Positions 10,627-22,524 of a DNA stretch of 64,000 nucleotides are shown here, one piece after another. How positions within the stretch are numbered: position 1 is the stretch's first letter; each line of letters begins with the position of its first letter. The translations under genes and the position numbers were made by a program. The DNA comes from Mytilus californianus (taxonomy: Eukaryota; Mollusca; Bivalvia; Mytilida; Mytilidae), in assembly GCF_021869535.1 (NCBI RefSeq), contig NW_026262593.1:53112818-53176817 (forward strand). The letters are read 5' to 3'. Under the pieces are notes generated by a model. That model worked only from the letters and a program-made list of their open reading frames with translations. It searched no databases and was not told the DNA's origin.

Positions 10627-13095
10627 GAATAAGAACAATAAAAATTAAAATTCAGTTCTTCGTGAACAATTGAGAGGTCTTTCCTTCCATATTTTTTTTA
10701 AATTTACTGTCATACACTTGATGCACTAACATACTGGTGTTGTCTCTTGATAGAAAAAACTAAGTGATATATCTATGACTAACGCTTAAATCTCGTAACA
10801 CTCCCTTACACAATGGGTCCCCAAGTTGTTTACTTCATTTTACCGGAAAGTTGTTGAACCCCTGCAACTGTGGTTTAAGAGTTTAATCTAATTGTGTCTT
10901 TCATAAACCATTAAAGGAGGTTATGCCCATTACGGAAAGGTTATATTGCTTCGGTCTAAATTTAACAAAGTTGAGCCTTTATGACCCAAATATTTTTCAC
11001 TATTCACGATTCCTGTAAGTATAAGGATTCTTGAGATATCCCTTAACAAGTAGTAAGGTCAAAGGTCAATGTCAAGCTCATAAGCATTAAAACACATAAA
11101 ACCCTTTAAATAGCGTCAAAAACACATTATTTGCCTTTAAGGACATGACCTTGACCTTTGATCTGTAACTTTGATCAAGGTCATTGGTCTACAATGGCAT
11201 TGCAAAAGACTCTATGGGTCTAGGACCTTTCGTTTAAGAGTTTTGCCTAATAATGTTTTTTTAATAAACCGTCAGTTGGCGTTATGTCCCTTACACAATG
11301 GTAAAATCAATACAGTCATAATGTGACAAAGTTGCCCCTTGTTGACCCAAACATTTTCACCATTTAAATTTTCTGTATCTATAACCATTCAAGAACAATA
11401 AGAAAAACAAAGAAAATTAATGTCAAAATCTAAATTATGACTTTGACCTTTGACCTTGACCTATATTTTCAAGTTTTGGTCCAAGGATCTCATATCAAAA
11501 GACCCTATGTCTTTACAAATAACGGTTTATGACAATCCTCTGCATACCGAAAAGTAAAATATTCAAGGGGAGATAAACTCTATAAGAAGTCAATGGATTT
11601 CTTCGGTTAAAATTATTTAAAGTTGCGACATGTGGCAAAGAACATTTAAAAAAAAAAACATTTGTCGCTAACACTTATAGTTTATGAACAGTAGCAATAA
11701 CAATGTTTTTTTAATACGGAAAATAACTCTTATAAGGTATATAGTACACTTTAGTGCCCCTACCACAAGGAAGATTTTATTAACCCAATACTTGGTACCA
11801 AAGATCATTTTGATATGTCGCGTACTTTTTTTGACTTTTGACTTTGAAATCGGCCGATGAAAAAGAATAATTATAATTAAAATTCAATTCTTCTTGAACA
11901 ATTGAAAGGTCTTTCCTTCCAATTTATTTTTAATATACTGTCATACTCTTGTCGCACCAACATACTGGTGTTGTCCCTTGATTGGGGAATTTAGTGGTGT
12001 ATCCATAACTAACGCTAAAAACACGATACACTCCTTACACCATGGGTCCCAAAGTTGTTAACTTCATTTTACTGGGAAGTTTTTGAGACCCTGCAACTGT
12101 GCTTTAAGAGTTAAATCTATTTTTTTCTTGCCGAAACCATTAAAGGAGGTTATGCCCCTTACGGAAAGGTTATATTGCTTCGGTCTAAATTTAACAAAGT
12201 TGAGCCTTAATGACCCAAATATTTTTCAACATTCACCATTCCTGTAAGTATAAGGATTCCTGAGATATCCCTTAACAAGTAGTAAGGTCAAAATTCAATG
12301 TCAAGCTACAAAAGCATTAAAACACATAAAACCCTTTAAATAGCGTCAAAAACACATTATTTGCCTTTTTGGACATGACCTTGACCTTTGACCTTGTGAC
12401 CTTGGTCAAGGTCATTGGTCCACAATGTGCTTTCAAAAGACTCTATTGGTCTAGAACCTTTCGTTTAAGAGTTTTGTCTTATAATGTCTTTTAATAAACC
12501 GTCAGTGGGGGTTATGTCCCTTACACAATGGTAAAATCAATACAGTCATAATGTGACAAAGTTGCCCCTTGTTGACCCAAACATTTCTTCACCATTTAAA
12601 TTTTCTGTATCTATAACCATTCAAGAACAATAGGGAAAAACACATAAATGTCAAAATCTAAAATATGACCTTGACCTATATTTTCAAGTTTTTGGTCCAA
12701 TGATCTCATATCAAAAGACCCTGGTCTTTACAACTTACGGTTTATGACATTCCTCTGCATACCGAGAAAGTAAAATATTCAAGGGGGAGATAACTCCTAT
12801 AAGAAGTCAATGGATTGCTTCGGTTAAAACTATTTAAAGTTGCGACATGTGGCAAGGAACATTTAAAAAAACATTTGTCGCTAACTCTTATAGTTTATGA
12901 AGAGTAGCAATAACAAAGTTTTTTGTAATAGGGGAGATAACTCTTATAAGGTAAATAGTACACTTTAGTCCACCTACCACAAGGAAGATTTTATTAACGC
13001 GATACTTGGTACAAAAGATCATTTTGATATGTCGCGTACTTTTTTTGACTTTTGACTTTGAAATTTGGCGGAGGAAAATGAAAAATAATAATAAA
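10627..13095. repeat. Direct tandem duplication of a ~1.23-kb unit
   Basis: Copy 1 (about 10627-11864) and copy 2 (about 11865-13095) align over their whole length. Examples are 'AACATACTGGTGTTGTC', 'GGTTATATTGCTTCGGTCTA', 'TAAATAGCGTCAAAAACACA' and 'GCGTACTTTTTTTGACTTTT' in both. By-eye identity is about 90%. No long open frame is present. Both copies carry clusters of TGACCT/AGGTCA hexamers. A short third remnant with AAGGTCTTTCCATTAAGAAAGG-like sequence follows at 13115-13200. Confidence 0.85.
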
Positions 13096-13392
13096 CAGAC
13101 GAAATACAGTAACTTCAAGGTCTTTCCATTAAGAAAGGAGAGGCCTTAATAAAAAGACGAAATACAGTACGGTCGTTCCATTAAGAAAGGAAAGACCTCA
13201 ATAATGAAATTGCGTCGATTGGATATCATAAGAAGCTAGGGTCATTTATTAATAATTATGTTTGTGCCAATATTATTTTTCTAAATGAACGTAACGAAAA
13301 GTTAGCGTGCAATATCTCACTTTTGTAGATATAACTTATTAAATTGTCGGTTTCATCAGTGACAAAAAAATATAACTTATGTTTAATCTAAA

Positions 13393-13504
13393 AATGTGGT
13401 ATGATTGCCAATGAGACCTCTTTCCACCAGAGACCAAATGACGTAGAAGTTAACATCTATTATAGGTCACCGTACGGTCTTCAATAATGAGCAAAAGACA
13501 TACT
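13393..13504 (-). repeat. Retroelement 3'-end tag, type B, split by the 448-bp element pair
   Basis: The plus strand reads ATGTGGTATGATTGCCAATG, then 'TATAGGTCACCGTACGGTC' and TTCAATAATGAGCAAAAGACATACT. The expected continuation, GCATAGT, appears only after the inserted block at 15639. The sequence ends in the common 3' terminus seen at 38344-38430, 40147, 47215, 59295 and 63027. Confidence 0.75.
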
Positions 13505-13952
13505 GGTTGCACTTTGTAAATACAGCTGTTTCTCAAACCACGCCTCTTTTGGGGAGATATATAATATTCATAGATATGTTAATTTGTTAATGTACTGGTT
13601 CCCATTTATGATCTCTGTGTTTCATCTCATAGAGACATCACTTGGGAATGTAACCAGTATAGAAAAACATGGTAGCGCCTAAATTTTAATTCTTAGGAGG
13701 TCCAAAAATGGAGGAAAGGGTAGTATAGAATTTTAGTATAAGTTTAAACTCTTAGAAGTTCAGGGCATATAAATGTTGAAAATATGCCGCACAGCCCTAT
13801 ATTTTGACCTTTGAATAAAATAGTAGTGCATTTAAACTTTCCGTTCTAGGATATTATTTTTCACGAAACTTCATAGTAAAAGTGTCACAGTTTTAGCCGC
13901 AAAGGGAGTTCCTATGGGAAATTGCATTGTCTATATTTACAGAATTGCAACC
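13505..13952. mobile_element. 448-bp TIR element, copy 1
   Basis: It begins GGTTGCACTTTGTAAATACA and ends TATTTACAGAATTGCAACC, so the ends are inverted repeats of about 20 bp with mismatches. It is preceded by TACT and followed by TATA. It differs from copy 2 at only two positions that I could find. It has no coding capacity. A related single copy is at 29542-29959 and a reversed fragment at 55314-55650. Confidence 0.85.
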
Positions 13953-15186
13953 TATATAGGGTTAAGAATTAGAACATACAGAATTTCACAAAATCTTGTT
14001 TATCTCAGAGATTTTGAAGAATTTAACTCAAATATGAAGTTTTATAAATATTTCATGAAGATTGAGAAAATCCTGGGCCTAAACTATGATGAGTCAGCAT
14101 AAATTCACAGTTTACAGTATGCATTGTTTACTTAAAGCCCTGAATTAAAATTAAATTCATAATATATGCCTATTTGTAATTTAAATTGTTTAGAAGTGCT
14201 TATATTTACTCTTCGCAGTCATTGCAACTCATTGATCCTTCTTAAATATTTTTGGTGGGGTGTTTTTGTCCTGTCGATAACCCAAAAGTAAGCCGTAACA
14301 CCTAAATGTGCTTTTTTTGACCGCGGCATAAAAAGTACAAGCTGGAATTACAAAAGACCTCAATAAAACTTACAATAGTGTGTTCTATCCTAAATATGTA
14401 CCAAATATTCCACATTGCTAGAAACAGGAAAAAAAATTAGGAAATGTGAGGCCCCAGGGACAAAAAACAGAGAAAAATGCCTCCCCCTGGGTCATAAAAC
14501 AGATAATTTAACTTCTAAATGCTATGATTTTATTATTTTTAAGGTCTTTTGTAAAGAAAACAATAACTGTGCTAGGAAGTTATACAAAAATCAGATGTAA
14601 GCAGTCATTTCTATCAAACTTTTAGTGAATTTATGCACCAGACTGATATCTTCAAAAATACAACTTTTGCAAATATGGCTTTGTTTAAACACTTCTAGTT
14701 CATATATTAACTAACTTATGTTAGATATATGGTTAGGGATGATACTGTTGTAACATGAATTCTAAACTGACCATTTGAGGTAGAAATAGTGAACTTTCAT
14801 TGACAAATAGGCATACAGTAAGATGTGGACTGGAGACACAGGCAGGATTGGATACTTTGTATAATCTTGAATGTTGGAATGATTAACTACTAAACATTAC
14901 ATTTATAGTATTTTAAAATGCTTTCAATTTGTTATCAGAATAGTTTCAAACAGGTTTTAGACAGTTCATGTCAGAAAACATGCTCATAGGATAAGCTGGC
15001 AATAATTAAAGTCTTGTTTTCAAATTCTTTAAAAAATTGAAACAGGGGTAGGGGTATAAAATGTACTGTAAAAGGAAACTTAGAGTATATGCAGTGATTT
15101 CTTTAAGGCTATAATTCTGATAAATAAGTATTGTTGTGAGAAAAAGTGTTTTTAGAGACTTTTCTATTTGAATAAATGTTTGTATA
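13953..15186. other. 1.23-kb insert between the two 448-bp copies
   Basis: The insert begins TATATAGGG and ends GTTTGTATA, so TATA stands next to both flanking copies. It is AT-rich, and its open frames of up to about 60-70 codons resemble nothing I know. There is no RT, integrase, tRNA-primer site or polypurine tract that I recognise. I do not see this interior elsewhere in the window. Confidence 0.6.
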
Positions 15187-15634
15187 GGTTGCACTTTGTA
15201 AATACAGCTGTTTCTCAAACCACGCCTCTTTTGGGGAGATATATAATATTCATAGATATGTTAATTTGTTAATGTACTGGTTCCCATTTATGATCTCTGT
15301 GTTTCATCTCATAGAGACATCACTTGGGAATGTAACCAGTATAGAAAAACATGGTAGCGCCTAAATTTTAATTCTTAGGAGGTCCAAAAATGGAGGTAAG
15401 GGTAGTATAGAATTTTAGTATAAGTTTAAACTCTTAGAAGTTCAGGGCATATAAATGTTGAAAATATGCCGCACAGCCCTATATTTTGACCTTTGAATAA
15501 AATAGTAGTGCATTTAAACTTTCCGTTCTAGGATATTATTTTTCACGAAACTTCATAGTAAAAGTGTCACAGTTTTAGTCGCAAAGGGAGTTCCTATGGG
15601 AAATTGCATTGTCTATATTTACAGAATTGCAACC
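15187..15634. mobile_element. 448-bp TIR element, copy 2
   Basis: The length and ends are the same as at 13505-13952, in the same orientation. It is preceded by TATA and followed by TACT. The TACT copies at 13501-13504 and 15635-15638 fit a 4-bp target duplication of the pair as a whole: joining the outer flanks with a single TACT gives GACATACTGCATAGT, as expected for the interrupted tail sequence. Confidence 0.85.
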
Positions 15635-16231
15635 TACTGCATAGTAAATACACTCATCTAGATATCAGGATTAAAATTTTGTACGCCAGACGTGCGTTTC
15701 GTCTACAACAGACCCATCAGTGACACTTGAATAAAAAAAAAGTTTAAAAGGCCAAATAAAGTACGAAACTAAAGACCATTGAGGACCAAAGATTCCGAAA
15801 TGTTTTGTCAACTATAACAGGCTCCTAAATGACTTTTTTCAAACTTTGCTTTACAATTAAAGAGTTATTAAATAAATATCGATTTATATTATCCCTCGTG
15901 GGATATATATACCACTCCCAAGCTCGATCTTGAAAATTTAATTGGAATAATATCCAACAATATTCAAGCAATAACCATAAACAATGAATTATCAAACACA
16001 AGAAATACTAAATATAGGCATATTTATTTCAACAAGAGCTGTAAAATAAGTCTATCTTTTCTTTTAATTTTTTTTGGCATCCCTCCGTGTTATTAACTAC
16101 ATATATATCTTAAACAATTGCAAATGCCCTTATTAGCCAACAAAATTGATTTTTTTAAATGAACAGTAAAACTTAATACGACTGTCGAGTACTAATGTTT
16201 ATATTAAGGTACAATGAAGTATATAAAAATA
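15635..16231. other. Tail remainder and unassigned AT-rich sequence
   Basis: TACTGCATAGT continues the tail interrupted at 13504. At 15668-15715 'GTACGCCAGACGTGCGTTTC' recurs in reverse near 45208-45230 (GTAGACAAAACGTGCGTCTG). The rest shows nothing I can support. Confidence 0.5.
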
Positions 16232-16538
16232 ATTTAATTTTGGATGTAACACGTCTTCTGATTGGCTGAAAGTGTTTTGTCTATCAGTTGATAGACATAA
16301 TTCTGTCATGTGACCGTGACATCAGCAACGGTTTATTTTTCAAAATTTACTCCTTAAAATTGGAATTTAGAATTAAATTATAAGGAATGACTGTAATATT
16401 TTTTTTTGTCTATTCGAAATAACCTTAATAAAATGTGGTGCACATCTTAAAATAACCCGCTACGAGGGTTTTTCAGTGAGCACCACATTTTTTATGTTAT
16501 TTCTGCAAATACAGAAAAAATATTACAGTCATTCCTTA
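16232..16538 (+). mobile_element. Foldback element with 149-bp left arm
   Basis: The left arm at 16232-16380 matches 1818-1966. The hairpin core at 16381-16538 has ends TAAGGAATGACTGTAATATT and AATATTACAGTCATTCCTTA, which are exact reverse complements over 20 bp. The interior has AAAATGTGGTGCACATCTT facing GTGAGCACCACATTTTTTAT and a central AATAACCCGCTACGAGGGTT. This is the short form of the ends that bound 1967-10531. Confidence 0.8.
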
Positions 16539-17835
16539 AATAAATATTCTTTAATTCTTAATTTTTTTGATATAATAGAACACTGTTTTTTAAAAAATAT
16601 ATACTACAGGAAATATATGTAAACAGCTTAATTCTTAAAGCTTCACGTGCTTAATATAAAAGAAGATATGAATAATGATATAATGTGATTTTCTGAGAAA
16701 TTGTTATTGTGATCTCTATCTAAAAAAAAGGAGAAGTTACTTTACCTTCAAAATTATTTGACTGCCTCATTAGGAATTTATATAGAGTACTTTAATTCTT
16801 CGTATATACATGTACTTGCTGAGCGATATGATCACAGGCTGCTCAATAAACACAAGAAAACGTTGAAAAATATATCTAACAAATTTAAACATGAAGGACA
16901 AGAGCAAATATTTATACAATGAAAAATCTCTATTCAAAATAGATGTAGATAAAAAATTAAAAATGTGATATTTCCCGCAATTTGTTTTAATATATCTATA
17001 TCAAAAACAAGCGAATAATAAAACATTAAACATTTTTTCTTGTATGTCAAAATTATATCTTAAGCAAATGTATTTCAATACATAAACTATTTTTGAATTT
17101 TTTTATTTTAAATCTCCCCAGGATACACCAACATCACCAACAATTTATGTGTTTGTTCTTAACCTACATGACTCAAGTGTTAGAATTAATCTATAAATAC
17201 TCTAAGTATGATCTTGATGAATTTCTATATTTCTGCAATTCTACACCAATACTAAATATTCTTCTCTAAATGGATAAAAGATAGATTACACTTGATAGCT
17301 TCCATCATTAATTCAAAACTTATAGAATTCACTCATAATATAGATGAATGTAAAAAGTAATATTAGAAAAATTGATAAATGTAGCCGTATTCTCACCATA
17401 ATTTTAAACATTATTATCAGTAAATATCTTCTTTCAGTTCATGACCATTGACTGCTGAAGCAAAGACATATAAAACAAAGATGGATACTCTGATGTCATT
17501 TACCACAGAGAAAATATCTCAAAGTAATCCTGCATAAGCATCATATTCTACTCTTAAAGTTGCATTATACATGCATATCCCCTGTATGAAATATATCTTT
17601 ACAAAAAAATATCTTTATGTACAAAGTATGCAGTCTAATTTATTTGCCCTCCCTGTTTCAAACAAACGCATTTATCTCCCTTTAGGTCTAAAGTGGTATT
17701 GCGCATAGAAACCTGAAAGCGCATACACAAAAAGCCGACATCTTGGGAACTACATTTGTACGCTAACGAGAGAGAGAGTTTTAAGTACAACATTATGTAG
17801 CATTTAATAATGACCAAAACCCTACTTGTTCTAAT
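16539..17835. other. AT-rich interval, no gene recognised
   Basis: There are no open frames over about 70 codons that I recognise and no repeat with another part of the window that I can support. Confidence 0.5.
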
Positions 17836-18242
17836 TGTGCGGACGGTACCCAAAGTGATTGGTATACGACCTATATCGACACCGACCGAGTCGTACGTGA
17901 AGTAATATAACCGTAATAGTTCCGATTTCAGTGGACACGAGAGATACTACTTGTACGTAATGCTCAAGACAAAGCGTACATTATTTAATAAGTGCCAAGT
18001 TCATTCCGTTTACTTTGATATTCCGTGATCATTTGTATAATGTGTCTTTCTTTATGCTAAGAGGATTTATATGATCTTGAAATACTAAAGTAGACATTAT
18101 TTTGTGATTAAAGAAATAATAAGCTTTTAAATCCATCTGTTTCATTCATAAGCCTCAAACTCGGTCAGATGTCAGATTAAAGTCTAATTAAGCTTTGAAC
18201 GAAGTATCATATGTATCATTACTTTTTATTCTACATGTTATC

Positions 18243-18845
18243 TATACTATTAAACTATCACCATGCCTCTGTGTCCTATAGGTACCATGCATAGTCGCAT
18301 TTGTCATCCATTCTTATGACTATTCAGTTTGGATTATTTTGGGAGAAAAACGAAAAAAAAGGTGTCCGGGTATTGTTTCCGTCATTATACAGACTTTTAA
18401 GTCATAGACAAGACTTCCGGTTTTAAACTTTTAAACATAATTTTCATAATTACTCGGGGACAGGACAATTATTTTCGCGTTATTTTGCATGTATGCTATG
18501 ATTATACTCCTATAATATATAGAGACCCTCTATATGAAATAGCAGTGATCGCCGTGGAATTGATAGTTAATAGCAAATACACTTTATTTATAATATACGT
18601 ATGTTCATAGTATACAGAAACGCGGAAATCATGGAATTTAACAAAAAGCAAAAAAATAACGGACTTTGGAAAAAAGGGAGAGGGCTTAAAATAATTGTCC
18701 TGTCTCCAAGTACCTATGACTTTTGATAGCTTTTCTGAAATTCTCCTGACAAAAAATCTTTTACAAACATTCATCCTACAACAGTTTACATACTTTCAAC
18801 CAAGCTCTAAATGCCCGCGATTTCGCGGGTGTGTTCTAGTATAAG
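18243..18845. mobile_element. ~600-bp insertion ending in a CGCGA/TCGCG hairpin motif
   Basis: This segment is absent from the matching position in array unit 2. It has inverted internal blocks (GGGACAGGACAATTATTTT near 18458 against AAAATAATTGTCCTGTCTCC near 18688) and ends in AATGCCCGCGATTTCGCGGG followed by TAGTATA. A short remnant of a similar end is near 22860-22890. It is read as a non-autonomous hairpin element; the exact borders are uncertain. Confidence 0.5.
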
Positions 18846-19204
18846 TTGAAGGGAAAACATTTTTTTTTTTATGGTAATATCTCCTTGGTGAGTTTTTTAA
18901 CACCACTGGTTCGATGGCACTGCTAGTGGTCATTTAAAATATTTTCGTCCCCGATAGTATTTATCACCGGTCCAGAAGTAAGCACTTACGTAATGACTTA
19001 AGATAACATTGATAAAATCATTTTCTGTGAATATAACTTTAAAATCATTCGAAGGACTAAAGTGTTCAACACAAAGCATAAATGGCTTAATTGTATTTTT
19101 TTAATGCTCATCAGCTGCTTTATTGATTGAGCCTCCTAACTGTGTTGGTTTACTCTCTGAGCTGACGGTACTCTTTGAATGATTGATTGATTGTTGATGT
19201 TTAA

Positions 19205-19765
19205 CAACAGAATTCCATTATATTGACAACAATGTAGGAGCAAAACAAACAGGCATAATAGGTAAAAATGTCAATGTACAGCAGTCAATATTGTGTTATA
19301 AACTTAATCACTAGGCTCGGTATTGATACATCCCGCCATTGTGTAATTGTGCTGTGGTCATTTTTTTGTATTCTTGTCTTTCATTTTTGTTTATGCACTT
19401 TGTCTATAGTGTGTCTAAATGAAATTTTGTTTTTCTTTGTTGAAATAGTTATTTGTTTTTATAGTGATAACATTATAACACAATATTGACTGCTGTACTC
19501 CAATTTTTGACATTTTTACCTACTATGTCTGTTTGGTTTGTTCACACATTGTTGTCAATATAATATATAATGGAATTCTTTGAGACTTTTATACAAATGA
19601 GAGGTTTAGCTAGCTATAAAACCAGTTTTAATCCATCATTTTCTACACAAGGAAATGTCTGTACCAAGTCAGGAATATGACAGTTGTTTGTATGACATTT
19701 GGTAAAGGACTTTCCGTTTTGAATTTTCCTTGGAGTTCGGTAGTTTTGTTATTTTACTTTTTTTA
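19205..19765 (+). mobile_element. Type A tail with an inverted partial copy at its start
   Basis: 19440-19765 is a plus-sense type A tail (TATTGACTGCTGTACTCC, AGAGGTTTAGCTAGCTATAA, GGACTTTCCGTTTTGAATTT). 19208-19315 is the reverse complement of its proximal part, including 'GTACAGCAGTCAATATTGTG'. The two parts are therefore head to head around a ~130-bp spacer. The block interrupts array unit 1. Confidence 0.7.
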
Positions 19766-21635
19766 AAGACTCTTATGGATGTTAGGTTTTATTGATCGAG
19801 AACGTGCTCCATGCGGGTTTCGAACAGGCTAGTGATTACTGTAAATGAACTTCTTTCAAAAATCGGCCATCAAGACCTCATCGATACCTTTGATGTCTAA
19901 AACATCAATATAAAAGCCAACAAAGCGCAAAAATAAAACTCCCTGAGAGATTGGCAGCCTCTTTTAAAATACTAAATACAGAATTCATATACTGATAATT
20001 CGAAATAGGAACATATCATCCAAACCATGCCAATACCCTATGTGAATTCATTGTATGGATGGTACCCTAAGTAATTGGTAGACCACAAACAAAGACAACA
20101 ACCGTATTGTACATGGAGAAATATTATCGAAATAGTTCTTATTTCAGTGAACATGACAAATTCTACTTGTATAACTTTTGTAAGGATTGCTCGAGACAAA
20201 ATGTACATTATTTGTAAACTGCCAAAGTTCATTCTGTTTACTTTGATATTTCGTGATCATTTGTATAATATGTCTCTCTTTATGATAAGAGGATTTATAT
20301 AATCTTGAAATACTGAGAGAGACATATATTTTGTGATTAAAAGTTCGAAATAATAAGCTTTTAAATCCATCTGTTTAATTTATAAGCCTCAAACTAGGTC
20401 AAATGTCAGATTAGGTCGTATTAAGTTTAATACCAAGTTTCTTATTCTTTATTTTACATGTATATTATTTGACGTGAAGACATGTGTTTTTGTCATGGGA
20501 ATATCTTTCTTGGGGAGTTTTTACAACCGCTGGGTCGATGGCACTGCTATTGGTTGTTTCGTCCCGAAGGTATTTATTGCCAGTCCAGCAGTCAGCAGTT
20601 ATGAAATGACATACGATACCACTGACACAGTCCTTTTCTGTGAACATAATGTCCAACAAACTAATCATTCGAAGGAACTAAAGTGTTCTACACAGAGCTA
20701 AAATGGCTTTTATGTTGTTGTTTTTTTTGGGGGGGGGAGGGGGGAGGGTCAATGCTCTTCAGTTGCGTTTTTGATTTGGCCCTCCAACTGTTTTTGGTCT
20801 ACTCTCTGTGCCAACGTTACTCTTTGAAGACTCTTGGCAAGATGTATATCATGGATGTCAGGTTTTATTGATCGAGAACGTGTTATGTGCGGGTTTGGAA
20901 CAGGCTAGTGGTTACTCTAAATGAACTTCTTACAAAAATCGGTCACGAAGGCCCCTCGATACTTTTCATGTATAAAGCATAAACAAAACAGCAAACATAG
21001 TGCAAAATCGACTAAGTCTGAGCGATTAATTGCCTTTTTGTGAAATACACAATTTATTTACCGAAAATTCAAAACAGGAATTGATTATCCAAACCCTACC
21101 AAAACCCTGTATGTTATTATAGTGATGATGGTACCGTTAGTTGTTGGTCGGCCCTAATTATCGAAACCAACCGAATTGAACAGTTATTGTAATATAACCG
21201 TTATGATTCCGATTTCAGAGAACAAGACACGAACTTTTTATATAACTTTTATTAATAAGGATCGCTTTGAAACAAAAAATAACATTATTTGATAAATGCT
21301 CTTTCATCATTTTTTTTTTTTTTTTGACATACAGTGATCTTATTATAGGAGAAGATTTATATGATCTTGAAATACTGAACGACTTCATATATGTTCTTAT
21401 GTAATATTCTACATAATTAGTTTTCAAAACCATAGTTTGTTTTATAGGACTTAAACTCCATCATATATCAAATTATTTTTCTTTATTAAGTTTAAACCTT
21501 AGTAACATTATTTTTTTTCTATACAAGAATGGCAATATCTCTTATTTGATGAGTGTTGACAACAACTCGGTCAACGCTACTGCTACAGTTTTATCAATTG
21601 TATTTACATTTTCAATATAACATGTTTGGGATAAT

Positions 21636-22310
21636 GGCCTACTTCGATTCGTCCAACTCGGGTTAGTAGAGTCTGTCGAGTTTACTCGACTGACAATCGA
21701 ACCCCCCGAGTGTGACCTTTTGAACCTACCCGAGTTAACTCGACATCAACCCTGGGTTATGGGCAAGTTTAGTAGAGATTCAAAATTGCGTCAAGCAGCT
21801 CCAGCATAGAGAAGTATGATACAAATAACTAAAATTTTACAAAATACAGCCAGAAAAAGGGGCTGTTAGTGAAATATTTTTTGTTTGTTTATTTGGAATG
21901 AAATAAATATTGTTCGTGTGTAAATACTGTCGGTGATGTTTATAAATAGAGCAGAGAACAAATATATTTTCGTGAATTTGAGTTGCTAAGAGTAAGATGT
22001 GAATGTATTACGACAATCCATTCTCTTTACTTAAAACACGAGTTTTAAAATGAATGTAATGACCTGGGAAGAACTGGAAATAATTGAATGATAAAAGTTC
22101 TTCAATTTAATAATGTTACAAATTTGAACATGTTGTTTATTATCGACGTCTATAAAAAGAAAATTAACTACTGCTGTTATATTTATATCCAGCATTTTGA
22201 TAGTCAACTGGAGAAGAGTTTTCACTTCGATTCGGGAAGGGTGCGCATATGCGCATTAACGCCGATTTTATAACTCTAGTCAACCCGAGTTGGACGAATC
22301 GAAGTAGACC
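21636..22310. mobile_element. 675-bp element with 26-bp perfect TIRs
   Basis: CTACTTCGATTCGTCCAACT continues to GGGTT (21639-21664) and is matched exactly by its reverse complement at 22282-22307. With one mismatch the inverted repeat extends to GG...CC at 21636 and 22310. AAT stands immediately outside both ends, which would fit a 3-bp duplication. The GG...CC ends plus a 3-bp duplication resemble PIF/Harbinger-type elements, but no transposase is present and the duplication is too short to be decisive. Confidence 0.8.
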
Positions 22311-22313
22311 AAT

Positions 22314-22524
22314 GAGGGTGTGGATGGGGGTTTACTGAATAGTGAATAAAAGGGCAAAACATATAAAGAATAGAGAAAAATGGTCAAAAAAATAAAAGAA
22401 TAGCGAATAATGAAGTGTTAAAATATAAAGAATAGAGAATAATGAACTAAACGAAAAAAGAATAGAGAAAACGGCATAACAAACTAAAGTATACAGAAAT
22501 GAAGGATCTCCAATCCAGACCCTT
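22314..22524. mobile_element. A-rich hairpin-ended element
   Basis: It runs from GAGGGTGTGGATGGGG to CAATCCAGACCCTTA, which form short inverted ends. The interior repeats AAAGAATAGAGAATAATG. A second copy is at 58513-58749 with the same ends and the same interior style. It abuts the preceding TIR element. Confidence 0.65.

Larger units (their letters stand above)
17836..21600 (+). repeat. Three-unit tandem array of ~1.07-kb units, first unit interrupted
   Basis: Units start near 17836, 20052 and 21121, each with a GGTACC motif followed by a motif such as TTGGTAGACCAC. Shared landmarks are TACTTTGATATT-CGTGATCA, 'AGAGGATTTATATGATCTTG', 'AAGCTTTTAAATCCATCTGT', GTCGATGGCACTGCTA and 'CAGGCTAGTGATTACT'. 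Unit 2 is about 1069 bp. Unit 1 spans 2.2 kb because of insertions at about 18243-18845 and 19165-19765. Unit 3 is more diverged and truncated near 21600. There is no coding sequence. Confidence 0.75.

Noticed and set aside
13505..15634. Interpretation as an LTR retrotransposon or retrozyme
   Set aside because: Ends are GG...CC inverted repeats and not TG...CA, the interior has no primer site, polypurine tract or coding sequence, TATA stands at both inner borders, and a diverged single copy exists elsewhere.
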